64,000 bases of DNA from Nitrospirota bacterium (GCA_021840255.1 JAKBYX010000001.1:186001-250000); one strand, 5' to 3'. Positions 53,399 through 62,859 are shown, counted from the first letter of the stretch. Numbers and translations are program-made. The notes: a model not told the origin generated them from the letters alone.

Positions 53399-53565
53399 TC
53401 AAGGTTTTAAGCCCCCACCCCGAAAACACAGTAAGGTGAAAATGAAACGCCGAGCAGAAAGATCAATATGGAATGTCTTCAGATCATTGCCGGGAAACGC
53501 CTCTTTTGACGTTTTTTCATTTCAGGGCCTGGAAGTTCATTTAAGGCCCCGAATCATTTTGAAAT

Positions 53566-53895
53566 TCACTCCAATGCAAAGAAATAAAAAAGCTCCGCCC
53601 TTTGCGCAACGGGCATTATCTCATGCAGGTCCCCCGGCTCCACCACGATGCAGTCGCCACCCTTCAGGGGGACCTCTTCACCGTTGATCCTGAAGACCGC
53701 CTCACCTCCCACGCAGTAGAAGACCTCAAAGCCGTCTTCATGGGAATGGGCCACGGCGGAGTCGCCCAGCCCAAGCACAACATGGCTCAAATGTCTGACG
53801 CAGGCGGCCGGCTCGCGCGTGAAGACATGCTTTTTTATGCCCGGAGAATGGGTCACCGGGGTTTCCAGTGCATCTTCAAGCCTGAGGTGTCTCAT
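53566..53895 (-). CDS. Cupin-domain protein
   Basis: A 109-residue single cupin barrel with complete metal motifs: AVAHSHEDGFEVFYCVGGEA (HxH...E) and GDLHEIMPVAQRAELFYFFA. Such proteins bind a divalent metal and small ligands, and act as sensors, isomerases or dioxygenases. The actual substrate is unknown. It is monocistronic and divergent from the helicase gene. Confidence 0.85.
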   Translation of the reverse strand: MRHLRLEDALETPVTHSPGIKKHVFTREPAACVRHLSHVVLGLGDSAVAHSHEDGFEVFYCVGGEAVFRINGEEVPLKGGDCIVVEPGDLHEIMPVAQRAELFYFFALE

Positions 53896-53987
53896 GGGTT
53901 AGAGTTTATCATGGATGAGGAATGTTAGAACCTTCTCAAATAGGTTCAAGATTGTTATTTGCACCTTGCGTGCGATAATCTAACCAG

Positions 53988-56144
53988 ATGCAAATTGCCG
54001 AGTTGGAGAAATACGGGGCTCCCCCCCAGCTGGTCCAGGTCCTCCGGGCCGCAGGCCGCGAAAAACTGTATCCCCCGCAGGCCGACGCTGTCCGGGAGGG
54101 GCTTTTTTCAAGCGGGGATTCCTTTGTGATATCCGCACCGACTGCCGCAGGCAAAACCCTTATTGCGGAGATGGCCGCCCTTTCCGTGTTCCTTAATAAA
54201 AAGGGAAAGATTATCTACCTGGTCCCGCTCCGTGCGCTGGCAAGGGAAAAGTTCGAGGATTTTACCAGCAAGTACAAGGCCATCGGGATGAAGGTAGTCC
54301 TGAGCACCGGGGACTTTGACAGCGATGAGCCTTGGCACAGGCAGGCGGACCTCGTTATCTGTACAAATGAAAAGCTGGACTCCCTCATAAGGCACCGCGC
54401 GCCGTGGCTTTCTCAAGTCGGGCTCATAGTGGCAGACGAGGTGCATCTTCTTGGTGACGGGCACCGTGGGCCGACGCTGGAGGTTGTCCTCGCAAGGCTC
54501 AGGTTCGTCAATCCGTCCCTAAGGACCATATCCCTTTCAGCCACTATCCCAAACGCCATTGAGATAGCCGGATGGCTTGGGGCAAGGCTTATCCAGTCCG
54601 TCTGGAGGCCTGTGCCCCTCAAGGAAGGGGTTTTCTTCAACGGGGCCGTTATCTTCAACGACGGCAGCACCAACTGGGTGGAGGCCGCAAGCGGCCTTGA
54701 CGCCCTGGACCTGGCGCTGGAGACCATCGGGCAGGGCGGGCAGGCCCTCATCTTCGTGGGCACAAGAAAATCCGCCGAGGCGATGGCAAAAAAATCAGAG
54801 GCCCACGTGAGCGCCCGCCTTTCCGCGCTCGAGGCCGAAAAACTGGAAAAACTCTCCAAGGGGATCGAAGGCAGCCAGACGGAGCCCACGCGCCTTGGCA
54901 AAAAACTTGCCGGATGCGTGGCAAGCGGCGTTGCCTTTCACCACGCGGGCATCATCTACGCCCAGAGAAAACTGGTTGAGGACGCCTTCAGGGAAAACCG
55001 GATAAAGCTGCTTGCCTCCACAACCACACTTGCCATGGGGCTTAACCTGCCTTCCAGAAGGGTGATAATAAGGGACTGGTGGAGGTACGAACCCGGAGAA
55101 GGGATGCAGTCCATCCCGGCGATAGAAGTCAAGCAGATGGCGGGAAGAGCTGGGAGACCCGGCTATGACAGGTTCGGGGAGGCGGTGATGATAGCCAGGA
55201 ACAAGAGGGACGAAAAACACCTTTTCGAGAAATACATAAAAGGAGGGCCTGAGGAGATATCCTCCATGCTGGCAAGCGAGACCGCCCTCCGGACGCACAT
55301 ACTTTCTTCCATAGCCGGATTGTTCACGACGGACATGGGGCAGCTCATGGAGTTCCTGGGCAAGACGTTCTTCGCCCACCAGAGGGGCACCGGCTTTCTT
55401 GCCCCCATAGCGGAGAGCATAACCGGCTTTCTGCTGGAGGAGGGCATGATAAAAACCGGGGCCAATGGCCGGTTTGCCGCCACAAGGTTCGGCCGGAGGG
55501 TCTCGGAGCTGTACATCGACCCTCTGGGTGCGGTGATCATAAGGGACGCCCTCCGGAGTCCCAAAGAAAAAGACCCGTTTGCCCTTTTCCATATGCTTGC
55601 CCGCACGCCAGATATGATGAGGCTCTCGATAAAGAAAAAAGACCGTGACGAGATGCTGGACGTCTTTAACGCCCATGCCCCTTCCCTGCTCATGCCGGAC
55701 GATGACATCTACCTTACCGAAGGCCTGCTCTCGGAGCTTAAAACCGCCTCCGTTTTGATGCAATGGATACTGGAGATGCCGGAGGAAAAGATAGTAAACC
55801 ATTTTGGTATAGGGCCGGGAGACCTAAGGACGCTCGTGGAGCTGGCCGACTGGCTTCTTTATTCCTCAAGGGAGATAGCCAGGGTCATCGGGCTTAAGGA
55901 GGCGGGCGAGGACATTGCGATCACCAGGATAAGGACCCACTACGGCGTAAAAGAGGAGCTGCTTGCGCTTGTGAGTCTTCGGGGGATCGGGCGTGTGCGT
56001 GCAAGGGGCCTTTACGAGGCCGGATTTAAAAACCTGGAAGACATATCAGAGGCCACGGTGGAGAGCCTTTCCGCGATACCAGGCATTGGAGAGGGGATTG
56101 CGCAGGACATAAAAAGACAAACCGCCCCGGACAAAAAAGTGTAA
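53988..56144 (+). CDS. Ski2/Hel308-like DEAD/DEAH-box helicase
   Basis: A 718-residue superfamily 2 helicase of the Ski2-like/Hel308 type, best known from archaea, where it acts at stalled replication forks. Motifs are Q-like YPPQADAV, I APTAAGKTLIAEMA, II ADEVHLLG, III SLSATIPN and VI QMAGRAGRPGYDRFGEA. A winged-helix and ratchet region follows. A helix-hairpin-helix pair closes the protein (LRGIGRVRARGLYEAGF, IPGIGEGIAQDIK). This domain order matches Hel308. It stands alone, with a hairpin after its stop. Confidence 0.9.
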   Translation: MQIAELEKYGAPPQLVQVLRAAGREKLYPPQADAVREGLFSSGDSFVISAPTAAGKTLIAEMAALSVFLNKKGKIIYLVPLRALAREKFEDFTSKYKAIGMKVVLSTGDFDSDEPWHRQADLVICTNEKLDSLIRHRAPWLSQVGLIVADEVHLLGDGHRGPTLEVVLARLRFVNPSLRTISLSATIPNAIEIAGWLGARLIQSVWRPVPLKEGVFFNGAVIFNDGSTNWVEAASGLDALDLALETIGQGGQALIFVGTRKSAEAMAKKSEAHVSARLSALEAEKLEKLSKGIEGSQTEPTRLGKKLAGCVASGVAFHHAGIIYAQRKLVEDAFRENRIKLLASTTTLAMGLNLPSRRVIIRDWWRYEPGEGMQSIPAIEVKQMAGRAGRPGYDRFGEAVMIARNKRDEKHLFEKYIKGGPEEISSMLASETALRTHILSSIAGLFTTDMGQLMEFLGKTFFAHQRGTGFLAPIAESITGFLLEEGMIKTGANGRFAATRFGRRVSELYIDPLGAVIIRDALRSPKEKDPFALFHMLARTPDMMRLSIKKKDRDEMLDVFNAHAPSLLMPDDDIYLTEGLLSELKTASVLMQWILEMPEEKIVNHFGIGPGDLRTLVELADWLLYSSREIARVIGLKEAGEDIAITRIRTHYGVKEELLALVSLRGIGRVRARGLYEAGFKNLEDISEATVESLSAIPGIGEGIAQDIKRQTAPDKKV

Positions 56145-56212
56145 ACAAAATACTTTTTCCCACCTCGTCAAGCTGACATGCAGCACCACTCCACCCCTTT
56201 CAAATAAGTCCT

Positions 56213-56233
56213 CCCTCTCCCCATGGGAGAGGG
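56213..56233. repeat. Hairpin repeat between convergent genes
   Basis: CCCTCTCCC (56213-56221) and GGGAGAGGG (56225-56233) form a 9-bp stem with a 3-nt loop, flanked by GCCGGGGTGAGGG. A related CCTCACCCTCCCCTCTCCC stretch lies near 18375-18393. It resembles widely dispersed intergenic hairpin repeats and may act as a terminator for the two converging genes. Confidence 0.55.
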
Positions 56234-56268
56234 CCGGGGTGAGGGAAGCGCCAACCGGAAATCCCTTT

Positions 56269-56952
56269 TTAAGGGTATGCCTTCGAGATATGTTCAAATA
56301 TCTTTTTAATTCCGGCCCGGAACTCAGTTGCTCCCGCTTGTGCGGGGTGGCGCACGTAATCGCACGGGACCTCAAGGAGATCAAGTGCGGACTGCGCCTT
56401 TCTGCCTACCGCCACAACCTGCGAGGGGTCCAGGACGCTCCAAAGCTCCTTTAAAAGGGGGCAGAACGCCTTTATCTCCCGCAGCCTTGGCGCCCTTATC
56501 GTGAATGGTTTTTGTTTTTTGTCTTTTCCTTCCGCCTCGTGCGGATGAAGCGGCACGGCGTTCCACAAAAAAAACCGGGGGAACTCCGGAAGCAGAGCGC
56601 CCCAGAGAACCGCCCCGGACCTCTCCCTGTAAGGAGGGTCATGCCTGCCTGATCTCCTCCCTTTGAAAGGTAGCCCGCCTTGCACAAGCTGGCTTTCGCT
56701 TGTGAAAGGGATTCCAGAAAAACGGCAGCCCCACGGGCCCGCCGCCTCGCCCACCAGCAGCACGGGCGGGCGCTTTTTGTAGCACATGAGATAGTTTTTA
56801 AGGTTTTCCCTTCTTATCAAGTTGGCATTGGGCAGGTCGTATTCAGGGTCTGTGTCTCTGTACTGGTTAAAGAGGTCCGGCCCTGAGGGAACAGGGAAAA
56901 GGCGCTCTTCAAAAAGCGCCCAGAGCTTCTCCCAAAGTGGCGTCTTAACCAT
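56269..56952 (-). CDS. Uracil-DNA glycosylase superfamily protein
   Basis: A 227-residue protein of the UDG fold. Motifs are VLLVGEAAGPWGCRFSGIPFTSE (family motif A region, with Gly-Glu-Ala in place of GEAPG), FFLWNAVPLHPHE, and VVAVGRKAQSAL with VRHPAQAG (motif B His-Pro). This resembles uncharacterised UDG-like proteins rather than classic Ung; DNA repair activity is likely but unproven. A TTG at 56964 could add four residues. I use the ATG at 56952. Confidence 0.75.
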   Translation of the reverse strand: MVKTPLWEKLWALFEERLFPVPSGPDLFNQYRDTDPEYDLPNANLIRRENLKNYLMCYKKRPPVLLVGEAAGPWGCRFSGIPFTSESQLVQGGLPFKGRRSGRHDPPYRERSGAVLWGALLPEFPRFFLWNAVPLHPHEAEGKDKKQKPFTIRAPRLREIKAFCPLLKELWSVLDPSQVVAVGRKAQSALDLLEVPCDYVRHPAQAGATEFRAGIKKIFEHISKAYP

Positions 56953-57075
56953 CCGTTCGCCCAATGAAGATACGCGTCATGCCGGCTGCGGGCATTTTTG
57001 TTTTCCGGTTACAAATCTTTCCCCTATTACCGGTTACAGGGCTGGCCATAATTAATTCTATGGCAATCGGGGAAC

Positions 57076-58629
57076 CTAAGGAAGCGTTGCAGGAAAAGAT
57101 GCACGCCCGGAATGCGTGCATTCATTCTTGATGCCATCCAGAAGGGTCCCTATCTGCCCGGAAACCTCCTCCATCTGGCTGTAAGCCTGCTCCGCCTTTT
57201 TCCTGTCGCCCGAATTGATGGATGAGACCGCATCCCTTGCCAACTCGTGTATCTTTTTGTGGGGCGTGTCTATCGCCTTGTAGCTTGGTAGCTGGCCGCA
57301 GATCTCTTTCCCAACCCCAAAATACCATTTGCCGAAACGGCAGGAAAAGTGGTCTGTTATATCGGAGGCGGAAAGGGCCAGGTCCCCTTCCAAACAGGAG
57401 GCGATCTTCCCGCACCAGATACGGTGGTCCGTTTTCGCGATGTCGAGTATCATTAACTCGCCGCCTTTTGTTTTGAACTCCGCAGTGGAATTCCTCAGGC
57501 CCTCGATGACCTTTGTCAGAGAGTTCACCTCATGCATCACGTCTTGCGCCATTTTCTCCGTGTCCTTCGATATGGCCGATGTTGCTTCAATGCTTTTGGC
57601 CACCTCATCGGAGGCCGTTGACTGCTCCTCAACGGCCGTGGCTATGTTGGTTATCTGGTCCTTTACCCCCTGCACATCCTTCACGATATGGCTCAGGGAA
57701 TCTCCCACCTTTTTTATGTATTCAGTTGCCTGCGTCACCTCTGAGGAGGCCTCGTTCATGCTCTGGGCAGTCTGCGCCGATTCCGCCTGGATAGCCCCTA
57801 TTTTTTCCGACACCTCGGCTGTCGCCTTTATGGTCCTTTCGGCGAGTTTCCTTACTTCATCCGCAACAACGGCAAAACCGCGGCCTTGTTCTCCAGCCCT
57901 TGCCGCCTCGATGGCCGCGTTCAGGGCCAGGAGGTTGGTCTGGTCCGCTATGCCTTTGATAACAGTCACAATATCGCCTATTTCAGCGGCCCTGTTGTTT
58001 AATTTCTCCACCATCGCGGCAAGCTCCAATGTTGAATTATATACCCTGTTTACCGTGTGCACGGCCCCATCGGCCACCTCGTTGCCGTCATTTGCGGCCT
58101 TCATTGCTTCTTCCGATTTCTCAGTAGCCGTGGCGGCATTCCTTGCTATGTCCGTTATCGTCTGGCTCATCTCCTCCGCCGCCGTTGAGATCTGGTATGC
58201 CTGCGAGGATTGGTTTTTAGCGCCCTCGGCGGTCCTTTCCGCCCTTGTCCTTAAAACATCGACCGCGTGAATCACGTTGTTGGCAGACAGAACTATGCTG
58301 TTTATAAGGCCGCTGAACGAGGCGGCCATTTTGTTCAATGTATTGGCCAGCTCGCTTATCTCGTCGCCCTCCGCGCCCGCGGCAAAGTCTATTTTCAGAT
58401 TTCCCCTTGATACCTCTTCGGCAGCCGCGGTGAGTTTCCGCAGGGGGGCGACTATTCTCCGGTGGTTCATCAGCCAGAGCCCGGCCAGCATGATGAAATC
58501 TAATACGAACAGGACAAGCTGAAGTGTTTTTAGCGTCTTGGGGGCCAAGTGCAAGAAGACCGACAGCAGACTGGACAGAGAGAGGGCAAACAGCACAGCC
58601 ACAACGATTTTAAGACTGCTTGTTTTCAT
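57076..58629 (-). CDS. Methyl-accepting chemotaxis protein with C-terminal CZB domain
   Basis: A 517-residue chemoreceptor. Two N-terminal membrane helices with almost no periplasmic part ([39 protein letters not shown]) are followed by a HAMP domain. The long signalling hairpin with its conserved tip follows ([38 protein letters not shown]). The last 120 residues are a CZB zinc-binding domain: [31 protein letters not shown] and PHKKIHELA supply the His/Cys ligands. CZB domains sense zinc or hypochlorous acid and act from inside the cell. The weak periplasmic region agrees with cytosolic sensing. Confidence 0.93.
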   Translation of the reverse strand: MKTSSLKIVVAVLFALSLSSLLSVFLHLAPKTLKTLQLVLFVLDFIMLAGLWLMNHRRIVAPLRKLTAAAEEVSRGNLKIDFAAGAEGDEISELANTLNKMAASFSGLINSIVLSANNVIHAVDVLRTRAERTAEGAKNQSSQAYQISTAAEEMSQTITDIARNAATATEKSEEAMKAANDGNEVADGAVHTVNRVYNSTLELAAMVEKLNNRAAEIGDIVTVIKGIADQTNLLALNAAIEAARAGEQGRGFAVVADEVRKLAERTIKATAEVSEKIGAIQAESAQTAQSMNEASSEVTQATEYIKKVGDSLSHIVKDVQGVKDQITNIATAVEEQSTASDEVAKSIEATSAISKDTEKMAQDVMHEVNSLTKVIEGLRNSTAEFKTKGGELMILDIAKTDHRIWCGKIASCLEGDLALSASDITDHFSCRFGKWYFGVGKEICGQLPSYKAIDTPHKKIHELARDAVSSINSGDRKKAEQAYSQMEEVSGQIGTLLDGIKNECTHSGRASFPATLP

Positions 58630-58891
58630 GTGAATCGCCTTTCATTCAACTCTGATTTGGCAAGCCTCTGATTTGGTGAAAATAAAAATTGCATGAAAGG
58701 GAGTAAAACGGGGATTTTTCCTGAAAAGCGGAAGCGCTGAAGGATCCGGTCCGCACCGGACTTTTAACCTGATCAACCTTATCATTCCCTGTCCTCCCAC
58801 GAACAGATGCAGCTAGTTTTCTTATCGGTACAATTAATCATTTTCTTTAACATTATAATTTTAGACTGTCTATAACCAATGCCCGCTATGA
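58630..58891. other. 262-base gene-free region upstream of the chemoreceptor gene
   Basis: Holds the chemoreceptor promoter region. Two direct repeats TCTGATTTGG lie at 58651-58660 and 58667-58676, 16 bases apart (about one and a half helical turns), which may be binding sites for a regulator. A small hairpin CCGGTCCG-CACCGG lies near 58758. No coding sequence is evident. Confidence 0.4.
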
Positions 58892-58923
58892 AAAAACCAG
58901 ATGGGCGGGGACACCCGCCCATC
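58892..58923 (-). terminator. Rho-independent terminator of leuA
   Basis: On the minus strand GATGGGCGGG (58923-58914) pairs with CCCGCCCATC (58909-58900) across a 4-nt loop and is followed by TGGTTTTTTC. It lies 22 bases after the leuA stop. Confidence 0.9.
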
Positions 58924-58945
58924 TTCAATTTTGTTGTGCCGGGGA

Positions 58946-60670
58946 TCATTTGTTCTTTTGATCCGCCTGCTTTCTTACCGATCTGTTTAACGCGGAAAGC
59001 AACGCCTTGAAGGAAGCTATATCGATATTGGGATCGATCCCCGCACCCCAGTAATTTTCGTGTTTCTCATCCTCTATCCTGATGCAGGCAACGGCCTTCG
59101 AGCCGGCGCCTTTTTCAAGGGCGTGTTCGTGATAAGCCGACAGCCTGAAGACCATGGAGCACCCTTCATTCAAGGCATCGCACAAAGCATGGATGGGGCC
59201 GTTGCCAGAGCCCGTAATATTTTTTATTTCACCATCGCGGGCGATCACGGCCCTTATCGTAACACCGGACGATCGTTCTTCGATGCCTCTTCCCTTGTTA
59301 ATTAACTCATAGTTTTTAAATTCATAGGGCTTTGTTATTCCCAGATATTCCCGCGCGAAAGCATTCCAGACCTCCCTTGGGGCTACCTCCCGTCCCGTCT
59401 TGTCCGCTATGTCCTGGACAATTCGTCCGAATTCCGGCCGCATCTCCCTGGGCAGTTGAAGGCCGTATTCCTTTTCAATTACATATGCGGCGCCGCCCTT
59501 CCCGGACTGGCTGTTTATACGGACGATAGACTCATAGGTTCTCCCAACATCCGAGGGATCAATGGGCAGATATGGGACTTCCCAATAAGGGTTTTTTGTT
59601 TTTTTGTTTTTCCCCTCCGCCATGGCCTTCATGCCTTTACTGATGGCATCCTGATGAGAGCCTGAAAAAGCCGTGTACACGAGTTCTCCGGCATATGGAT
59701 GCCTTATGTGCACCGGAATATTTGTGCAGTCCTCATAGACTTTGATCATCCTGTCCATATTGCTTAGATCGAGCACGGGGTCAATGCCTTGGGTGTACAT
59801 ATTTAACGCCAGGGTGATGACATCCGCATTGCCGGTGCGTTCTCCATTGCCAAAGAGAGTTCCCTCCACTCGCTCCGCGCCCGCCAGTAAGGCAAGCTCT
59901 GTTGCCGCCACGCCTGTACCCCTGTCGTTATGAGAATGTACGCTGACAATGATGGAATCCCTGTTTTTAACGTGTCCGCAGAACCATTCTATCTGGTCTG
60001 CATAGACATTGGGCGTTGCCATCTCCATCGTCAGAGGCAGGTTGATGATGATCTTTTGCTCGGGGGTGGGCTGCCAAACGTCCATGACGGCTTCGCATAT
60101 TTCAACCGCAAAGCCGGGTTCGGTGGCCATAAAGCTTTCAGGCGTATATTCGAAGCGTATGTTGCTGCCCGTCAATTTTTCAGCCTCCTGCCTGACAAGC
60201 CTTGCTCCGGATATGGCAAGCGCTTTTATCTCTTCCCTGCTCATCCTGAAGACCACCCGCCTCTGCAATGATGAGGTGGAGTTATAAAGATGCACGATCG
60301 CACTTCCCGCGCCTGCAATGGATTCAAACGTCTTTCTGATCAAATGTTCCCGCGCCTGCGTCAGCACCTGAATGGTCACATCGCCCGGAATGCGTTGGCC
60401 ATCGATCAGGTAGCGGATAAAATCATGGTCCGCCTGGGATGCCGAAGGGAAACCCGCTTCTATCTCCTTGAACCCCGTTTCAGCCAGAAGTTTGAACATA
60501 TTCCACTTCTTCTCTGTATTCATGGGTGTTACAAGGGCCTGGTTCCCGTCTCTCAGATCGACGCTGCACCATTTGGGAGCATGAATGATATTTTTGTCCG
60601 GCCAGGTCCGGCCCGTTAATTTCACTCCCTGAAAGGGCTTGTATTTATAAAACGGCATTTTCGTCTTCAT
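58946..60670 (-). CDS. leuA: 2-isopropylmalate synthase
   Basis: Condenses acetyl-CoA with 2-oxoisovalerate in the first step of leucine synthesis. The 574 residues are the longer LeuA2 type. Motifs are VDLRDGNQALVTPMN (catalytic Arg-Asp), GFKEIEAGFPSASQADHDFI, the metal-binding HSHNDRGTGVA, LFGNGERTGNADV, and a C-terminal LeuA regulatory domain (allosteric leucine binding) from about residue 440. Control is by the attenuator upstream and, by family knowledge, by leucine feedback. Confidence 0.95.
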   Translation of the reverse strand: MKTKMPFYKYKPFQGVKLTGRTWPDKNIIHAPKWCSVDLRDGNQALVTPMNTEKKWNMFKLLAETGFKEIEAGFPSASQADHDFIRYLIDGQRIPGDVTIQVLTQAREHLIRKTFESIAGAGSAIVHLYNSTSSLQRRVVFRMSREEIKALAISGARLVRQEAEKLTGSNIRFEYTPESFMATEPGFAVEICEAVMDVWQPTPEQKIIINLPLTMEMATPNVYADQIEWFCGHVKNRDSIIVSVHSHNDRGTGVAATELALLAGAERVEGTLFGNGERTGNADVITLALNMYTQGIDPVLDLSNMDRMIKVYEDCTNIPVHIRHPYAGELVYTAFSGSHQDAISKGMKAMAEGKNKKTKNPYWEVPYLPIDPSDVGRTYESIVRINSQSGKGGAAYVIEKEYGLQLPREMRPEFGRIVQDIADKTGREVAPREVWNAFAREYLGITKPYEFKNYELINKGRGIEERSSGVTIRAVIARDGEIKNITGSGNGPIHALCDALNEGCSMVFRLSAYHEHALEKGAGSKAVACIRIEDEKHENYWGAGIDPNIDIASFKALLSALNRSVRKQADQKNK

Positions 60671-60714
60671 GGATTTTTTAATCTCCTTGGATCATTTTTT
60701 TGGGAATAAAGGCT

Positions 60715-60893
60715 AAAAAAACAAAAATGGCCGGGGACCCCTTTCAGGGACCGCAGCCATTTGTTTTTCTCTTCTATTTCAGTTTTCTATTTTTTATTGG
60801 CGGAAATCAGAAAACAAAAATGAAAATACACGGCCGGGACCCCTGAAAAAGGTCCCTTCTAAGTCGAAGCAGCGTATATTTCCGGCACATCAT
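60715..60893 (-). promoter_or_regulatory. leuA transcription attenuator
   Basis: Four pairing segments are visible on the minus strand. 1:2 is GGGACC (60856-60851) with GGTCCC (60841-60836). 2:3 is CAGGGGTCCCGGCC (60846-60833) with GGCTGCGGTCCCTG (60757-60744), 14 positions with one mismatch and three wobble pairs. 3:4 is a terminator stem of 15 positions, ATGGCTGCGGTCCCT (60759-60745) with AGGGGTCCCCGGCCAT (60742-60727), followed by TTTTTGTTTTTTT. The 2:3 and 3:4 hairpins exclude each other. A stalled ribosome at the Leu codons of the leader peptide would cover segment 1 and favour 2:3, allowing leuA transcription. Confidence 0.82.
60807..60893 (-). CDS. leuL: leuA leader peptide, 28 aa
   Basis: An open frame ATG ATG TGC CGG ... 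TGA encodes MMCRKYTLLRLRRDLFQG followed by SRPCIFIFVF. Leu occurs at residues 8, 9, 11 and 15, just before and inside attenuator segment 1. No Shine-Dalgarno sequence precedes the ATG. The promoter's expected start site (about 60894) is next to it, so translation is probably leaderless. E. coli leuL has a comparable 28-residue length with clustered Leu codons. Confidence 0.65.
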   Translation of the reverse strand: MMCRKYTLLRLRRDLFQGSRPCIFIFVF

Positions 60894-60900
60894 GAAAATA

Positions 60901-60929
60901 AGTTTAAGGAAGAAGTTTTCGAAAGTCAA
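60901..60929 (-). promoter_or_regulatory. leuA promoter
   Basis: On the minus strand TTGACT (60929-60924) and TAAACT (60906-60901) are separated by exactly 17 nt. Transcription should begin about 60894, next to the leader peptide ATG. Confidence 0.65.
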
Positions 60930-60978
60930 CGCACACGGCTTTTTCCCGGCGGCGCCGGCAAAAAAATAAAAAATGTTT

Positions 60979-62151
60979 TTAAGGCAGGTATAGCCCGCCC
61001 AGGATGACCCTTTTGCCTGCGCCGGTTGCGCCGGGGACGTTCGAGGGGCGGCCGGAAAGGGTCTCATTGGCGAGGATAGCGAAGCTCATGGCCTCCTTTG
61101 CGGAAGACGGGATGCCGTATTCGTCTATGCGGCTGACCCTGACCGGGCCCAGATGGTCTTTGAGGAGGCCGACCAGAAAGACGTTCTTCGCGCCCCCGCC
61201 GCACAGTATCACCTCTTCCACCGGATACCGGGGGAAAATGTGCCTCCGGTAGGCATCAATTATTGAATTAGCCGTAAAATGGGCGAGCGTGGAGATGATA
61301 TCCCTCGGGGAAATGCCCTTTTTTCCAGAACCGCTGGTCTTTTCTTTATTTGTCCCCCTAAGGGCCCGCTCCAGAAGGTCCCGGCTGAAAAACTCCCGGC
61401 CGGTGGATTTAGGCGGCGATTTCCTGAGATAACCGCGTGAAAGAAACTCGAGCCTTCCAAGAAGCGCCTTGTCCGGCTTGCCTTCGGATGCTATTTTGCC
61501 GCCCTTGTCCATCGGGCGGGAGAAAAACATCTCCATTGCCAAGTCCATCAGGCAATTGCCGGGCCCCGTGTCGAACGCTATGACGTCCTCTATTGCCGGG
61601 GTAACGACCGTGACGTTTGAGATACCCCCTATGTTCTGGACCGCATTGATCTTTTCCCCCCTGAACAGGACATGATCGGCAAACGGCACAAGGGGGGCGC
61701 CATGTCCTCCCACCGCCATGTCCGCCGGCCTGAACCCTGCCACAACCGGCACACCCGTAAGCTGGGCTATAACGGAGGGCTCCCCTATCTGCAGGGTGGA
61801 ACCGCGGTTTTTTGTTTTTTCCCGGCCCTTTTCCGGCGGGATATGGAATACGGTTTGCCCGTGGGAGGCGATGGCATCCGGCTGGATGCCTGAGGCCTTT
61901 ATGCAATCGTTCGCGGCCCTGGCAAAAAAAGCCCCCAGGGAGAAATTGAGCCTGCATATCTCCCTGGTAGAGCAGTCCCCCGCGGCGGCGACCTCGCTTC
62001 TTATCTTCGCGGAATAGGGATGAGAGGAGGAAAAAAGCAGCTTGGCCCGGGAACGCCCCCCAAATTCCACAATGGCTGCGTCCACACCGTCGTGCGAGGT
62101 GCCGGACATAAGCCCCAGGATCTTTCTTTTGCTCCGGATGCCAAAAAGCAA
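60979..62151 (-). CDS. anmK: Anhydro-N-acetylmuramic acid kinase
   Basis: Phosphorylates 1,6-anhydro-MurNAc during peptidoglycan recycling and cleaves the anhydro ring. The 390 residues match the family: GLMSGTSHDGVDAAIVEFGG (ATP/substrate motif), IASHGQTVFHIP, QIGEPSVIAQLTGVPVVAGFRPADMAVGG, broken here in two parts by normal loops, AFDTGPGNCLMD, and ILCGGGAKN. It ends 50 bases before the leuA promoter. No other muropeptide genes are in the window. Confidence 0.93.
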   Translation of the reverse strand: MLFGIRSKRKILGLMSGTSHDGVDAAIVEFGGRSRAKLLFSSSHPYSAKIRSEVAAAGDCSTREICRLNFSLGAFFARAANDCIKASGIQPDAIASHGQTVFHIPPEKGREKTKNRGSTLQIGEPSVIAQLTGVPVVAGFRPADMAVGGHGAPLVPFADHVLFRGEKINAVQNIGGISNVTVVTPAIEDVIAFDTGPGNCLMDLAMEMFFSRPMDKGGKIASEGKPDKALLGRLEFLSRGYLRKSPPKSTGREFFSRDLLERALRGTNKEKTSGSGKKGISPRDIISTLAHFTANSIIDAYRRHIFPRYPVEEVILCGGGAKNVFLVGLLKDHLGPVRVSRIDEYGIPSSAKEAMSFAILANETLSGRPSNVPGATGAGKRVILGGLYLP

Positions 62152-62170
62152 AGGGCCACGCCCTATCTTC

Positions 62171-62848
62171 TTATGAGGCCAGGCCCGGGATCAGGCCCGG
62201 GTTTTCGGTGACCTTTATCGTGTCCCTGAGTCCTTCCAAATAGGACTCGAGAGCGCGCTGGCGCTTCATGTTAAGAAGCGCGTCCTCGATAGCGCCGGCC
62301 GTCTTATCGTTCCCCTTGGGGATCGAGGCAAGCTCTGCCGGGGACAGCACTACAGGGTCTTCTATCAGCCTGCGCATCTTATCGGTAAGAAGCTCCTGCC
62401 TGAGGGAGGACTCGTACTCCTCCGGCGTGATACGGTTCATCCGCAGCACACTCAGGTAGGCGTTCCTGCTGAACGCCCCTCCCTGCCTGAACGCCGGCTC
62501 GGACGCTATGGCCGCCCTAAGCTCGTCATTGGTCACGGTGACCCCCGCAGAATGCGCCGCATGGGAAAGTATCTCGTTTACCACCATCTCCCCAAGCACC
62601 TGCTTTTCAAGGGCCTGCTTCATCTTGTCGTCGAATTTGGCTCCATATGTATCCCGGGCAGAGTCCTCTGCCCTCTGGTATACCCGCCAGTACTGGTTCA
62701 GGGATATCTTGGTGCCGCCAACAGATGCAACTATCTGTTTGTCCTTGCCGTTGCCCATCCCGCCCACACCCCAGAAGATGAAGGAGATGATGATCACCAC
62801 AAAAAGCGCATAGAAATATTTGGCGTGTCTACGCATTGATTTAAGCAT
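62171..62848 (-). CDS. SurA-N-domain periplasmic protein (chaperone-like)
   Basis: A 225-residue membrane-anchored protein. One N-terminal helix (YFYALFVVIIISFIFWGVGG) precedes a SurA_N-type chaperone domain (VGGTKISLNQYWRVYQRAED, VLGEMVVNEILSHAAHSAGV, TNDELRAAIASEPAF, ITPEEYESSLRQELL). This layout is that of PpiD or SurA N-termini, but the parvulin isomerase domain is missing. It may act as a holdase in outer-membrane protein transport. It lies 19 bases upstream of anmK. Confidence 0.8.
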   Translation of the reverse strand: MLKSMRRHAKYFYALFVVIIISFIFWGVGGMGNGKDKQIVASVGGTKISLNQYWRVYQRAEDSARDTYGAKFDDKMKQALEKQVLGEMVVNEILSHAAHSAGVTVTNDELRAAIASEPAFRQGGAFSRNAYLSVLRMNRITPEEYESSLRQELLTDKMRRLIEDPVVLSPAELASIPKGNDKTAGAIEDALLNMKRQRALESYLEGLRDTIKVTENPGLIPGLAS

Positions 62849-62859
62849 GGTCCGGTCCT

